DNA of 9,850 bases, taken from positions 1 to 9,850 of the forward strand of contig CAIPBN010000159.1 in NCBI GenBank assembly GCA_903863315.1. The letters run 5' to 3'. The position numbers and the translations under genes were made by a program. The DNA is from an uncultured Verrucomicrobiota bacterium. GTDB taxonomy: Bacteria > Verrucomicrobiota > Verrucomicrobiia > Limisphaerales > SXTU01. Positions within the stretch are counted from its first letter, which is position 1; each line of letters opens with the position of its first letter. This document shows positions 1 to 6,687 of the stretch, one piece after another. Below the pieces are notes generated by a model. The model was not told the DNA's origin and did no database searches. It worked only from the letters and a program-made list of their open reading frames with translations.

Positions 1-119
1 ACCTTCCCTGCCGTTCTGTTTGCTAAAGCGGTTTGCGCCAAAAGCCTTATCGGGGACGAATCCTCCTCTCTCCGCCACCTCTTCAGCTTCCCCCTCAGGA
101 AACTACATGCATCGGCGGT
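1..119. other. Gene-poor left edge
   Basis: No credible protein gene lies here. The only open frame entering it on the + strand begins with TTG and gives an arginine/serine-rich product antisense to the oxidoreductase gene, typical of a shadow frame. The stretch contains the tRNA-Ser-like remnant described separately. It also forms the 3' flank of the leftward oxidoreductase gene, whose stop codon is at 120-122. No T-rich terminator hairpin for that gene was seen. Confidence 0.6.
11..77 (+). pseudogene. Degenerate 3' part of a tRNA-Ser(GCU) gene
   Basis: Read on the + strand, the segment follows the 3' two-thirds of a bacterial tRNA-Ser(GCU). An anticodon loop TTGCTAA (anticodon GCT at 22-24) is followed by AGCGG, then by a long class-II variable arm containing CCAAAAGCC (38-46). 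Next comes a T-arm core CGAATCCTCC (57-66), and then an acceptor 3' strand TCTCTCC and GCCA ending at 77. It does not look functional. The T-arm plus acceptor is about 2 nt short, the T-stem pairs poorly, and the loop-stem side before the anticodon has about 4 extra bases (CCGTT at 11-15 can pair with AGCGG at 27-31 only with an 11-nt loop). No D-arm or 5' acceptor strand is visible in the ten bases upstream. Likely a duplicated or decayed tRNA 3' end, as left by integrative elements. The similarity was judged by eye. Confidence 0.5.
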
Positions 120-1169
120 TCATCGCTCGAACCGTTTCTTCAGCAGGTTGTTGCCGTAGATCTGTAGAATCAGCTCTGAGGCGAGCCGTCCGGATTCGGC
201 GGGCACGGCGGGTTCACGCCCGCTGCGGATGGCGTCCACGAAATCACGAATGATGGCTTCGTGACCGGCGGTGTCGGCGACCGCCGCGCTGGTTGCGCCG
301 TCGTGGACTTGGAAGCTCTTCTCCGCCGGGTTGGGCACGCCCTCGATTTCCCAGCGGGTGATGCAGTCGTTCTCCATCACGAGCGAGCCGGCGGTGGCGT
401 GGATTTCCAGCCGCGTGGGAAAGCCGGGCTTGCACGCCGTCGAGGCGGTGAACGTGCCAATCATGCCGCTTGAATAGCGCAGCAGCGCAACGCCGTGGTC
501 CTCGACCTCGATGTCATGCACGAAACGGTCACAGAAGCTCACGACCTTGTCCGGCATCCCGAAGAACCAGCAGAGCAGATCGGCATTGTGCGCAGCCTGC
601 TGCGTGAAGGCCCCGCCGCCGTCCACGGCGCGCGTGCCGCGATACGCGCCGGAGCGGTAGTAAGCCGCGTCACGCCAGAACTTCACCGCCATGTCCGCCG
701 CAAACACACGCCCGAAGGCACCCGCGTCGAGCAGGCGCTTCACGGCGACATTGTCAGGACTCATGCGGCGCTGATAGGTGACGGCGAGCTTCACGCCAGC
801 GTCCCGGCAGGCGCGTATCATGCGGTCCATTGCGTCGGTGGAGATTTCCAGAACCTTCTCGGTGAGCACGTGCTTGCCGAGCGCGGCGGCTTCGAGAGCG
901 CCTTGGTGGTGAAGCCCGTTGGGCGTGGTAAGAATGACCGCGTCGAAGGGCACGTCCACCGCCGCAAGCGTGGGAAACACGCCCGCGTCCACGGGCAAGG
1001 CCTCCGGCCTGCGCCCGCTGCGTGAGACGACACCTGCGACCTCGACGCCCGGCAGGTTCGCGATGGCTTTGAGGTAGGTGCGGCTGATGTTGCCGGAGCC
1101 GACGATGACGAAGCGGAAGGGCGGATTCACAGTGGGGTTCTCGCAGAGACAGGATTTTACAACACGCAT
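120..1169 (-). CDS. Gfo/Idh/MocA family NAD(P)-dependent oxidoreductase
   Basis: Predicted cytoplasmic oxidoreductase of 349 residues, the usual length for the family, whose members oxidise or reduce sugars, inositols and related polyols with NAD(P). The N-terminal Rossmann fold shows the nucleotide-binding turn GSGNIS at residues 24-29. The family Glu-Lys(-Pro) motif appears as TEKV at 103-106, so the lysine is kept but the proline is replaced by valine. The C-terminal substrate domain shows GGGAF followed by H194 and D197 (184-197), matching the conserved Gly-Gly...His-x-x-Asp segment that supplies the likely catalytic histidine. No signal peptide is present. The ATG at 1169 was chosen because it lies 5 nt after the stop codon of the upstream hydrolase gene, with GAG about 7 nt before it. 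A GTG at 1130, just before the conserved core, is an alternative start. The two genes probably form one transcript with coupled translation. The substrate cannot be told from sequence alone. Confidence 0.92.
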   Translation of the reverse strand: MRVVKSCLCENPTVNPPFRFVIVGSGNISRTYLKAIANLPGVEVAGVVSRSGRRPEALPVDAGVFPTLAAVDVPFDAVILTTPNGLHHQGALEAAALGKHVLTEKVLEISTDAMDRMIRACRDAGVKLAVTYQRRMSPDNVAVKRLLDAGAFGRVFAADMAVKFWRDAAYYRSGAYRGTRAVDGGGAFTQQAAHNADLLCWFFGMPDKVVSFCDRFVHDIEVEDHGVALLRYSSGMIGTFTASTACKPGFPTRLEIHATAGSLVMENDCITRWEIEGVPNPAEKSFQVHDGATSAAVADTAGHEAIIRDFVDAIRSGREPAVPAESGRLASELILQIYGNNLLKKRFER

Positions 1170-1174
1170 CGCGC

Positions 1175-2062
1175 TCAAAGCAGGCCGGTCTTCCGCATCC
1201 ACGCCAGCGCGTCGTCCGGCCAGGCCTTGGCGTCCTTCGTGCATCGCAAGCCATAGCCGTGGCCGCCGGTCGGGTAGAGCTTGAACTCGTGCGCCACCTT
1301 GGCCGCCTCCAGCGCGGCATGATAAATCTTGCTGCCGATGACGTGAGTCTTGTCGTCCTCGCTGTGGACAATCAGCGTCGGCGGGAGGCTGGCCTTGAGG
1401 TTCAGGTCCGGCGCGACGTGCCCGTTCTTGTCGTCGAGGTAGGCCGGATACACCAGCACGGCGAAGTCCGGCCGGCAGCTCTGCTGGTCCACGGCGTCCA
1501 CTGCCGGATACGCCCGCGCCTCAACGGGAGCGCTCGCCTTTGCGGCGAGATTGCCACCAGCGGAGAAGCCGATGACGCCAAGCCGCTTCGGGTCAAGGTT
1601 CCATTCGGCGGCGCGTGCGCGGGTGAGGCTCAAGGCGCGTTGGAGGTCTTGCAGCGCACCCGCGCGATTACTGGGCGTGCGATACTTCAAGACCAGCGCG
1701 CTGATGCCATGGGCATTCAGCCACGCGGCAATCTCCGTGCCCTCCTTGTCATGCACCACATAGCTGTAGCCGCCGCCGGGACAGACAATCATGGCCGGGG
1801 CGGGCACATCTTTCTTCGGCGCGGGGAACAACTCCAGCACAGGCCGGCTGATATTGGTGATGCGCTTGAAGCCATCGCCCTTCGCCGGCAGGTCGCGCTC
1901 GGACTCCTTCGCGCCCTGGCCGGGCATCGTCCCATCGGGCCACACCGCAACGGTTGCCAGGGGCGGTGCCGCCGGTGGCGCGGAGAGACTGGTGGCCTGC
2001 GCGCAGGCCACCCGCGCGACGAGGGCAAGGACGAGAGTGATGCGGATGAAGTGGGATTCCAT
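1175..2062 (-). CDS. Secreted alpha/beta hydrolase (acetylesterase/BD-FAE-like)
   Basis: Predicted exported esterase of 295 residues. The ATG at 2062 begins a typical signal peptide (MESHFIR followed by a hydrophobic core), with likely cleavage after A21 in ACA|Q. The frame stays open to a TTG at 2125, but that would add a polar Gln-rich stretch before the signal, so it was not chosen. The hydrolase core shows the oxyanion segment CPGGGYS at 94-100 and the nucleophile elbow GFSAGG with Ser167. The likely acid is Asp236 or Asp237 in HSEDD, and the catalytic histidine is His268 in GGHGYG. This pattern matches COG0657-type esterases related to acetyl-xylan and feruloyl esterases, which remove acyl groups from plant polysaccharides. 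The true substrate is inferred, not shown. It is first in a leftward two-gene operon with the oxidoreductase. No Shine-Dalgarno sequence precedes the start. Confidence 0.92.
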   Translation of the reverse strand: MESHFIRITLVLALVARVACAQATSLSAPPAAPPLATVAVWPDGTMPGQGAKESERDLPAKGDGFKRITNISRPVLELFPAPKKDVPAPAMIVCPGGGYSYVVHDKEGTEIAAWLNAHGISALVLKYRTPSNRAGALQDLQRALSLTRARAAEWNLDPKRLGVIGFSAGGNLAAKASAPVEARAYPAVDAVDQQSCRPDFAVLVYPAYLDDKNGHVAPDLNLKASLPPTLIVHSEDDKTHVIGSKIYHAALEAAKVAHEFKLYPTGGHGYGLRCTKDAKAWPDDALAWMRKTGLL

Positions 2063-2374
2063 GTCGGCAGACTGTTGGTGGAGGAGCGGGTGTTGCTGAT
2101 TGGATTGCTGATTGGTCGGCTGCAACGGTCAGTGAGCAGCTCAGCGCGGAGGCTACCCGACGCTGGTCCCATCGCCAACACGATCATGGCGTGTCGCATC
2201 GCCAGCTCGTCCGAGTGGACGGGGCGGCCTCCCCCCGAGTGCGGTTGGGAATGGAGGTGCGCAACAGCACCCAGCCGCCAGCGAACTACGTGGGCGGCCT
2301 CGCTCCTCCAAGAACCACCATTTCTCCTTCAATTCGCACGGCGGTGCCGCCGTCAGTTCATCACTACAAACAAA
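2063..2374. other. Divergent intergenic region
   Basis: About 310 bp separate the leftward hydrolase gene from the rightward PPC gene, so promoters for both should lie here. I could not identify a convincing -35/-10 pair on either strand. Visible structure is a 12-bp tandem repeat at 2093-2116 and a GC-rich palindrome at 2339-2352 (CGGCGG-TG-CCGCCG) about 20 nt before the PPC start codon. Open frames crossing the region have no coding character and look like shadows. Confidence 0.6.
2093..2116. repeat. Two-copy 12-bp tandem repeat
   Basis: TTGCTGATTGGA (2093-2104) is followed directly by TTGCTGATTGGT (2105-2116), differing only in the last base. It lies just upstream of the hydrolase signal-peptide start. 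It could be simple slippage or a pair of binding half-sites, and nothing seen distinguishes these. Confidence 0.6.
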
Positions 2375-5143
2375 ATGTATCGCTCTTCCTATCTTCATGA
2401 CTGCCGTCCGCGGACGGCGAAGTTCCTCTCTGCGGCTGTGTGGCTGACGCTGGCGCTCGGCGCGAGCGCGCAGTTGCCACAGCCCAAGCTGCACACCGTC
2501 TTTCCACCCGGAGCCAAGACCGGGACCAGCGTGGACGTGGCCGTCACCGGGGCGGAGCTGGATGACATCCAGTTGCGCTTTTCGCATCCCGGCATCACGG
2601 CCAAGGCGCTGGCGAAAGCCAACGACTTTGCCATCACCGTGGCGGCGAACGTGCCGCCCGGAATTTACGAGGCGCAGGTGTTTGGCCGCTTCGGATTGTC
2701 GAACCCCCGGAGCTTCGTGGTCGGCACCCTGCCGGAAGTCGCGGAAAAGGCGGGGAACAACACCCCGGCCACCGCGCAGGAGATTGCCCTTGATACCGTC
2801 ATCAACGGACGCACCGACAGCCAGGCGGCTGACTACTACAAGCTCAACTTGAAGAAAGGTCAGCGCATCATCGCCACCTGTCTGGCCGAGGAGCTGGACT
2901 CACGCGCATCCGACGCCTTGCTGCTCCTCTCACCGGACGGGTTGGAGCTGGAGCGGGCGCGCAAGGGCGGTCTGCTGGATCACACCGCCGCGGCGGACGG
3001 CACGGTCATCCTCAAGGTGCATGACTTCGTGTATCGCGGCGGCGACCAGTATTTCTACCGGCTCACCGTCACCACCGGACCGCACATTGATTTCATCTTT
3101 CCGCCCGCGATTGAACCGGGCAAGGCCGCCAAGGTCACGGTCTTCGGTCGCAACCTGCCGGGCGGCACACCCAGCCAAGTCCGCGTCGATGGCAAACTAC
3201 TCGACCAGCTCTCGGTGGACATCACCGCACCGGGCGACGCCCTGGTGCGGCAGCGGCTGGCCGCCAGCGCAACGCTCGGCAGCGCGGCTGCGAGCCTCGA
3301 CGGTTTCGAGCACCGGGTGAAGGGTGCCAATGGACAGCTCTCCAATCCCGCGCTGCTGACCTTTGCCGACGCTCCCGTCGTGGTCGAGGCCGAGCCGAAC
3401 GACGCCCGGGACAAGGCGCAGAAGATTTCCCTGCCCGCCACCATCACCGGCCAGTTCGCCACCTCGAATGACCGGGACTGGTTCGCCTTCGAGGCGAAGA
3501 AAGGCGACGCCTTTGCCCTTGAAGTGGTTTCCCACCGCCTCGGTTTGCCGACCGCTCCGCAGGTCGTGATCCAGAAATACACCAAGAACGACAAGGGCGA
3601 GGAGACCTACACGGACGTGCAGGAGTATGGCGAGAGCGCGGCGAACATTGGCGGTCCTGAATTCAACACCGCGCACCGCGATCCCGTCGGACGGTTCGAA
3701 GCCAAGGAGGACGGCTCCTTCCGCATCGGCATCCGGGATCTCTTCGGCCGCACGGTGGCCAGCGCGCGCAACCTCTACGTGCTCACGCTCCGCAAGGAAT
3801 CACCGGACTTCCGCCTCGTCGCAGTGCCCGACTCCTCGCCGACCAAGAAGAGCCCGAACGACGTGGTCTCGTGGGCCTCGTCCCTCCGGCGCGGCGAAGT
3901 GATCCCCGTCAAGCTGCTCGTGCTCCGGCGCGATGGCTTCAAGGGCGACATTGATCTGGCCGTCGAGGGCTTGCCAGCTGGCGTCACTGCGGTAGCGCCC
4001 AGCATTCCCGCTGCCTCAAATTCCTTCACCATCTTCCTGGCCGCCAAAGAAGACGCGAAAGCCTGGCTGGGCGAGGTGAAGATTCTGGGCAAGGCCAAGG
4101 TCGGTGAAACCACACTGGCACGGGAGACTCGCTTCAGCACCGTGAACTGGGATTTGGTCGTGGACAACAACACCACCGAACCGCCCCAGACCCGGCTCAC
4201 CCGCAGCTTCACCCTCGCGGTGACCGAGCAGGAGATCACCCCGCTGACCTTCGCGATGGAGGCGAAGCAGCCGCTGGAGACATGCGTCGCGAACAAGCTG
4301 CTCATTCCCGTAAACTTCTCCCGCCAGCCTGACTTCACCGCCGAGGTGAAGCTCAAGGTCGGCGGCAACAAATTGCTGGAGAAAGTCCCCGAGCTCGCTG
4401 GCACGGAGAAGACCAAGTCCATCCAGCTCGCGCTCAACCTGGCGGAGCTCAAGCTTCCGCCCGGCCAGCACACCTTCTGGCTCCAAACCCGTGCGAAGGG
4501 CAAGATGCGTTCCTTCATGGACGCCGCCAAGACCACCGAAGCCGCCGCCAAGGCTGCGGAAAAGGAAGCCGAGGCCGCCGCTAAAGCCGCCAAGGAAGCC
4601 AAGGAGGCCGCCGCGAAAGTGACCGCCCCGGCCGAGGCCAAGGCGGCCGCTGAAAAGGCCGTCAAGGACGCCGAAGCAAAGGCCAAGGAGGCCGAGGCCA
4701 AGAAGACCGCCGCGCAAACCACCATGAAGGCCATGGCCGACAAGTCGAAACCCCGCGACGTCGAGGCCACCTTCTATTCCCTGCCCGTAACCTTCACCGT
4801 CACGCCGGCCCCCATCAAGCTCACCGAGGTGAGTGCCCAGTCGCTGAATCAAGGCGGTAAGGTGGAGTTGCCCGTCAAAATCACGCGCCTCTACGACTTC
4901 AAAGACCCCGTGGACATCAGCCTCACCGTGCCGGCCAGCGCCAAGGGCGTCAGCGCCGCGAAGCTCACCATCCCAGCCAGCGGCACGGACGGGAAACTCA
5001 CCTTGGAGACGAAAGCTGACGCGACGCCCGGCGAGCACAAGCTCACCCTCCAGGCTGCCATGAAGCTCAACGGCCAGGACATCAAGCTGGACCAGCCGTT
5101 GGTGCTCAAGGTCGCAGCGGTCGAGAAGCCGAAGGCGAAGTGA
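2375..5143 (+). CDS. Exported PPC/TIG-like multidomain protein with internal coiled coil
   Basis: Predicted secreted or surface protein of 922 residues, with no catalytic domain recognised. The frame is open far upstream, but ATG 2375 starts the only plausible signal peptide (hydrophobic core 17-30, cleavage after A32 in ASA|Q), so earlier starts are rejected. After the signal comes a TIG/IPT-like beta-sandwich (about 33-120, FPPGAKTG). A PPC-like domain (about 122-232) and a second TIG-like domain opening with IDFIFPPAIEPG (about 234-320) follow. A second PPC domain (about 335-485) begins with the typical AEPNDARDKAQ and contains DRDWFAFEAKKGD. Then come further beta-rich domains (about 505-713), a Lys/Glu/Ala-rich predicted coiled coil (about 716-790), and a C-terminal beta-sandwich (about 795-922). 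PPC domains usually accompany secreted enzymes and often help binding or export; here they stand alone. Similar proteins are common in Planctomycetes and Verrucomicrobia. The role is unknown, possibly a surface scaffold. Domain limits are estimates by eye. Confidence 0.9.
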   Translation: MYRSSYLHDCRPRTAKFLSAAVWLTLALGASAQLPQPKLHTVFPPGAKTGTSVDVAVTGAELDDIQLRFSHPGITAKALAKANDFAITVAANVPPGIYEAQVFGRFGLSNPRSFVVGTLPEVAEKAGNNTPATAQEIALDTVINGRTDSQAADYYKLNLKKGQRIIATCLAEELDSRASDALLLLSPDGLELERARKGGLLDHTAAADGTVILKVHDFVYRGGDQYFYRLTVTTGPHIDFIFPPAIEPGKAAKVTVFGRNLPGGTPSQVRVDGKLLDQLSVDITAPGDALVRQRLAASATLGSAAASLDGFEHRVKGANGQLSNPALLTFADAPVVVEAEPNDARDKAQKISLPATITGQFATSNDRDWFAFEAKKGDAFALEVVSHRLGLPTAPQVVIQKYTKNDKGEETYTDVQEYGESAANIGGPEFNTAHRDPVGRFEAKEDGSFRIGIRDLFGRTVASARNLYVLTLRKESPDFRLVAVPDSSPTKKSPNDVVSWASSLRRGEVIPVKLLVLRRDGFKGDIDLAVEGLPAGVTAVAPSIPAASNSFTIFLAAKEDAKAWLGEVKILGKAKVGETTLARETRFSTVNWDLVVDNNTTEPPQTRLTRSFTLAVTEQEITPLTFAMEAKQPLETCVANKLLIPVNFSRQPDFTAEVKLKVGGNKLLEKVPELAGTEKTKSIQLALNLAELKLPPGQHTFWLQTRAKGKMRSFMDAAKTTEAAAKAAEKEAEAAAKAAKEAKEAAAKVTAPAEAKAAAEKAVKDAEAKAKEAEAKKTAAQTTMKAMADKSKPRDVEATFYSLPVTFTVTPAPIKLTEVSAQSLNQGGKVELPVKITRLYDFKDPVDISLTVPASAKGVSAAKLTIPASGTDGKLTLETKADATPGEHKLTLQAAMKLNGQDIKLDQPLVLKVAAVEKPKAK

Positions 5144-5159
5144 AGACCGCGGCTGGCAG

Positions 5160-5221
5160 GGCGCGCTGTCCTCAGCGCGCCGCAGTCGCGTGACCTGCCC
5201 CACACTCGGCGCGCTGAGGAC
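5160..5221. repeat. REP-like GC palindrome with an inverted third arm
   Basis: A perfect 9-bp stem GGCGCGCTG (5160-5168) and CAGCGCGCC (5173-5181) with loop TCCT begins 17 nt after the PPC stop codon. The sequence at 5208-5221 (GGCGCGCTGAGGAC) is the exact reverse complement of 5168-5181. Two alternative hairpins can therefore form, one small and one with a 26-nt loop. No T-run follows, so it is not a classic intrinsic terminator, though it could stop or protect the 3' end of the PPC transcript. It resembles dispersed REP elements. Confidence 0.65.
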
Positions 5222-5240
5222 CGAAGCGCCTTACCTAGCA

Positions 5241-5288
5241 GCGTCAGCGTCAGAGATGGACACGCTCCAGTCTCCGCTCCGCTGACGC
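5241..5288. repeat. 9-bp inverted repeat
   Basis: GCGTCAGCG at 5241-5249 is the exact reverse complement of CGCTGACGC at 5280-5288, 30 nt apart. The left arm overlaps a short GCGTCA direct duplication. It lies next to the 5160-5221 palindrome and may be part of the same composite repeat. Confidence 0.55.
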
Positions 5289-5341
5289 ATCGCGCCGGAC
5301 CTTGCCGCCTTGCCGATCAGCGTTCGGGGCGGAACCGCAGC

Positions 5342-5370
5342 TTGAATCCAGCGCCCTGACCTGCTAAAAT
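5342..5370 (+). promoter_or_regulatory. Candidate sigma70-like promoter for propeller genes
   Basis: TTGAAT (5342-5347) and TAAAAT (5365-5370) are separated by exactly 17 nt, matching the -35 and -10 consensus at 4 of 6 and 5 of 6 positions. Transcription would begin around 5377, giving a leader of roughly 37 nt before the ATG at 5414. It is the best promoter match seen in the window. Confidence 0.5.
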
Positions 5371-5413
5371 CCGGCCTGTCGGCCAGCAGAAATACCCATT
5401 CCAAATCCACCGC

Positions 5414-6652
5414 ATGAAACCCTGCCCTGCCCTATCCTCATTGTTCCTCCTCGCCTCGCTCTTGCCCGCCTTGGCCGCGCCCGGCGACTGGCCCACTTGG
5501 CGCGGGCCCAAGCGCGACGGCATCAGCACTGAGACCGGCCTTCTGAAACAGTGGCCCGCTGGCGGCCCGCCGCTCGCCTGGAAGACACGCGGATGCGGTG
5601 TCGGCTATTCGTCTGTTTCCGTCGCCGATGGGCGGGTCGTCACGCTCGGCGACGGCCCGGATGGATTGCGCGTGGTGGCTTTCAGCGCAGCGGATGGCAA
5701 ACCGCTCTGGGAATCCGAAGTCATCGGGCGGCCCGGGGGCGATTTCGCCGGCGGCAAGTCCACGCCGACGATTGACGAGGGGCTGGTCTATGTCATCGGC
5801 CAGTTCGGCGACCTCGTTTGTCTGGAAGCGAAGTCGGGCAAAGTGCTCTGGAAGAAAAGCCTCACCACCGACTTCGGCGGACGGATGCAGCAGTGGAACT
5901 TCACCGAGTCCCCGCTCGTGGACGGCAACAAGGTGCTCGCCACGCCCGGTGGTCCACAGGGAACGATGGTCGCGCTCGACAAGAAAACCGGCGCGACGCT
6001 CTGGCAAAGCAAGCAGTGGACGGACGCAGCGGCCTATTCGTCCATCGTCCCGTCGGACTTTGGCGGCAAGCGCCACTACGTGCAACTCACGGAGCGCAGC
6101 GTCGCCGGCGTGGACGCCGCGACGGGTGCGCTGGTCTGGCGTGCCCCGAGGCAGGGCGCGACCGCCGTCGTGCCGACGCCGATTCTCGCAGGCGACCTCG
6201 TCTTCGTCACCTCTGGCTACAACATCGGCTGCAACCTCTTCAAACTCCAGCGCGTGGGCAACGTCCTCGCCTCGCAGCAGGTCTCTGCGAGCCGTGAAAT
6301 GGTCAACCATCACGGCGGCGTCATCCTTGTCGGCCAGCACATCTACGGGCACTCCGACAATGGCAACTGGACCTGTATGGAATTGCGCACCGGACGCGTG
6401 GCTTGGAAAAGCAATGGCGTCGGCAAAGGCGCGGTCGCCTATGCGGATGGCCACCTCTACTGCCGTGGCGAGAGCGGAAATGGCACCGTAGCGCTGGTTG
6501 AAGCTACACCGACGGGCTATCAGGAGAAAGGCCGCTTCGACCAGCCAGACCGCAGCGGGAAAAACAGTTGGGCGCACCCGGTCATCGCCGGCGGCAAGCT
6601 CTACCTCCGCGACATGGACGTGCTGCTCTGCTACGACGTGAAGCAAAAGTGA
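5414..6652 (+). CDS. Secreted PQQ-like beta-propeller protein, paralog 1
   Basis: Predicted exported beta-propeller protein of 412 residues. The signal peptide ends near A21/A22 (PALAA), and the mature protein opens with DWPTWRGP (25-32), the signature of this Planctomycetes/Verrucomicrobia family. Repeated blades follow the PQQ-like pattern of a hydrophobic strand, a turn such as DxKTGxxLW, and a tryptophan (for example SGKVLWKKS and TGATLWQS). No CxxCH haem motif, quinoprotein catalytic domain or C-terminal membrane anchor is present, so it is not a standard quinoprotein dehydrogenase, which is usually about 600 residues. A conserved segment NHHGG...H...GHSD has His299, His300, His309 and His313. 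The protein ends in LLCYDVKQK. Function unknown; BamB-like scaffolding or ligand binding are possible. It is the first of three paralogs and lies 35 bp before the second, probably on the same transcript. No Shine-Dalgarno sequence is visible. Confidence 0.93.
   Translation: MKPCPALSSLFLLASLLPALAAPGDWPTWRGPKRDGISTETGLLKQWPAGGPPLAWKTRGCGVGYSSVSVADGRVVTLGDGPDGLRVVAFSAADGKPLWESEVIGRPGGDFAGGKSTPTIDEGLVYVIGQFGDLVCLEAKSGKVLWKKSLTTDFGGRMQQWNFTESPLVDGNKVLATPGGPQGTMVALDKKTGATLWQSKQWTDAAAYSSIVPSDFGGKRHYVQLTERSVAGVDAATGALVWRAPRQGATAVVPTPILAGDLVFVTSGYNIGCNLFKLQRVGNVLASQQVSASREMVNHHGGVILVGQHIYGHSDNGNWTCMELRTGRVAWKSNGVGKGAVAYADGHLYCRGESGNGTVALVEATPTGYQEKGRFDQPDRSGKNSWAHPVIAGGKLYLRDMDVLLCYDVKQK
6599..6650 (+). 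repeat. 52-bp direct repeat, copy 1
   Basis: The last 17 codons of paralog 1 plus the first base of its stop are identical, base for base, to 7867-7918 at the end of paralog 2, including silent positions. The repeat encodes LYLRDMDVLLCYDVKQK. It indicates recent duplication or gene conversion. Confidence 0.9.
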
Positions 6653-6687
6653 AGTTTCGCGTCTGTTTCCCAGCAAAGCATCCACCC

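Larger units (their letters stand above)
5144..5413. other. Intergenic spacer with palindromes and promoter
   Basis: The 270 bp between the PPC gene and the first propeller gene hold no protein gene. The left part carries GC-rich inverted repeats (5160-5221 and 5241-5288). The right part carries a good promoter candidate (5342-5370) for the propeller genes. A GGCC-N4-GGCC inverted pair at 5373-5384 lies at about the expected transcription start. Confidence 0.65.

Noticed and set aside
495..1025. Plus-strand open frame opposite the oxidoreductase
   Set aside because: His/Arg/Val-rich shadow with no domain; the minus strand carries clear family motifs.
1259..2374. Upstream extension of the PPC gene's open frame by 372 codons
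   Set aside because: It is antisense to the hydrolase gene, and the signal peptide at ATG 2375 shows the true start.
4519..4750. Repetitive segment as a CRISPR or tandem-repeat array
   Set aside because: The DNA has no regular repeat-spacer period. It is a low-complexity coding segment within an intact frame.
2375..5143. PPC protein as a secreted peptidase
   Set aside because: No peptidase catalytic motif (HExxH, GTSMA or similar) is present; PPC-like domains alone do not make it a protease.
4016..5203. Minus-strand Gly/Leu-rich open frame opposite the PPC gene
   Set aside because: The glycine/leucine richness is simply the reverse complement of the Lys/Glu/Ala coiled-coil codons.
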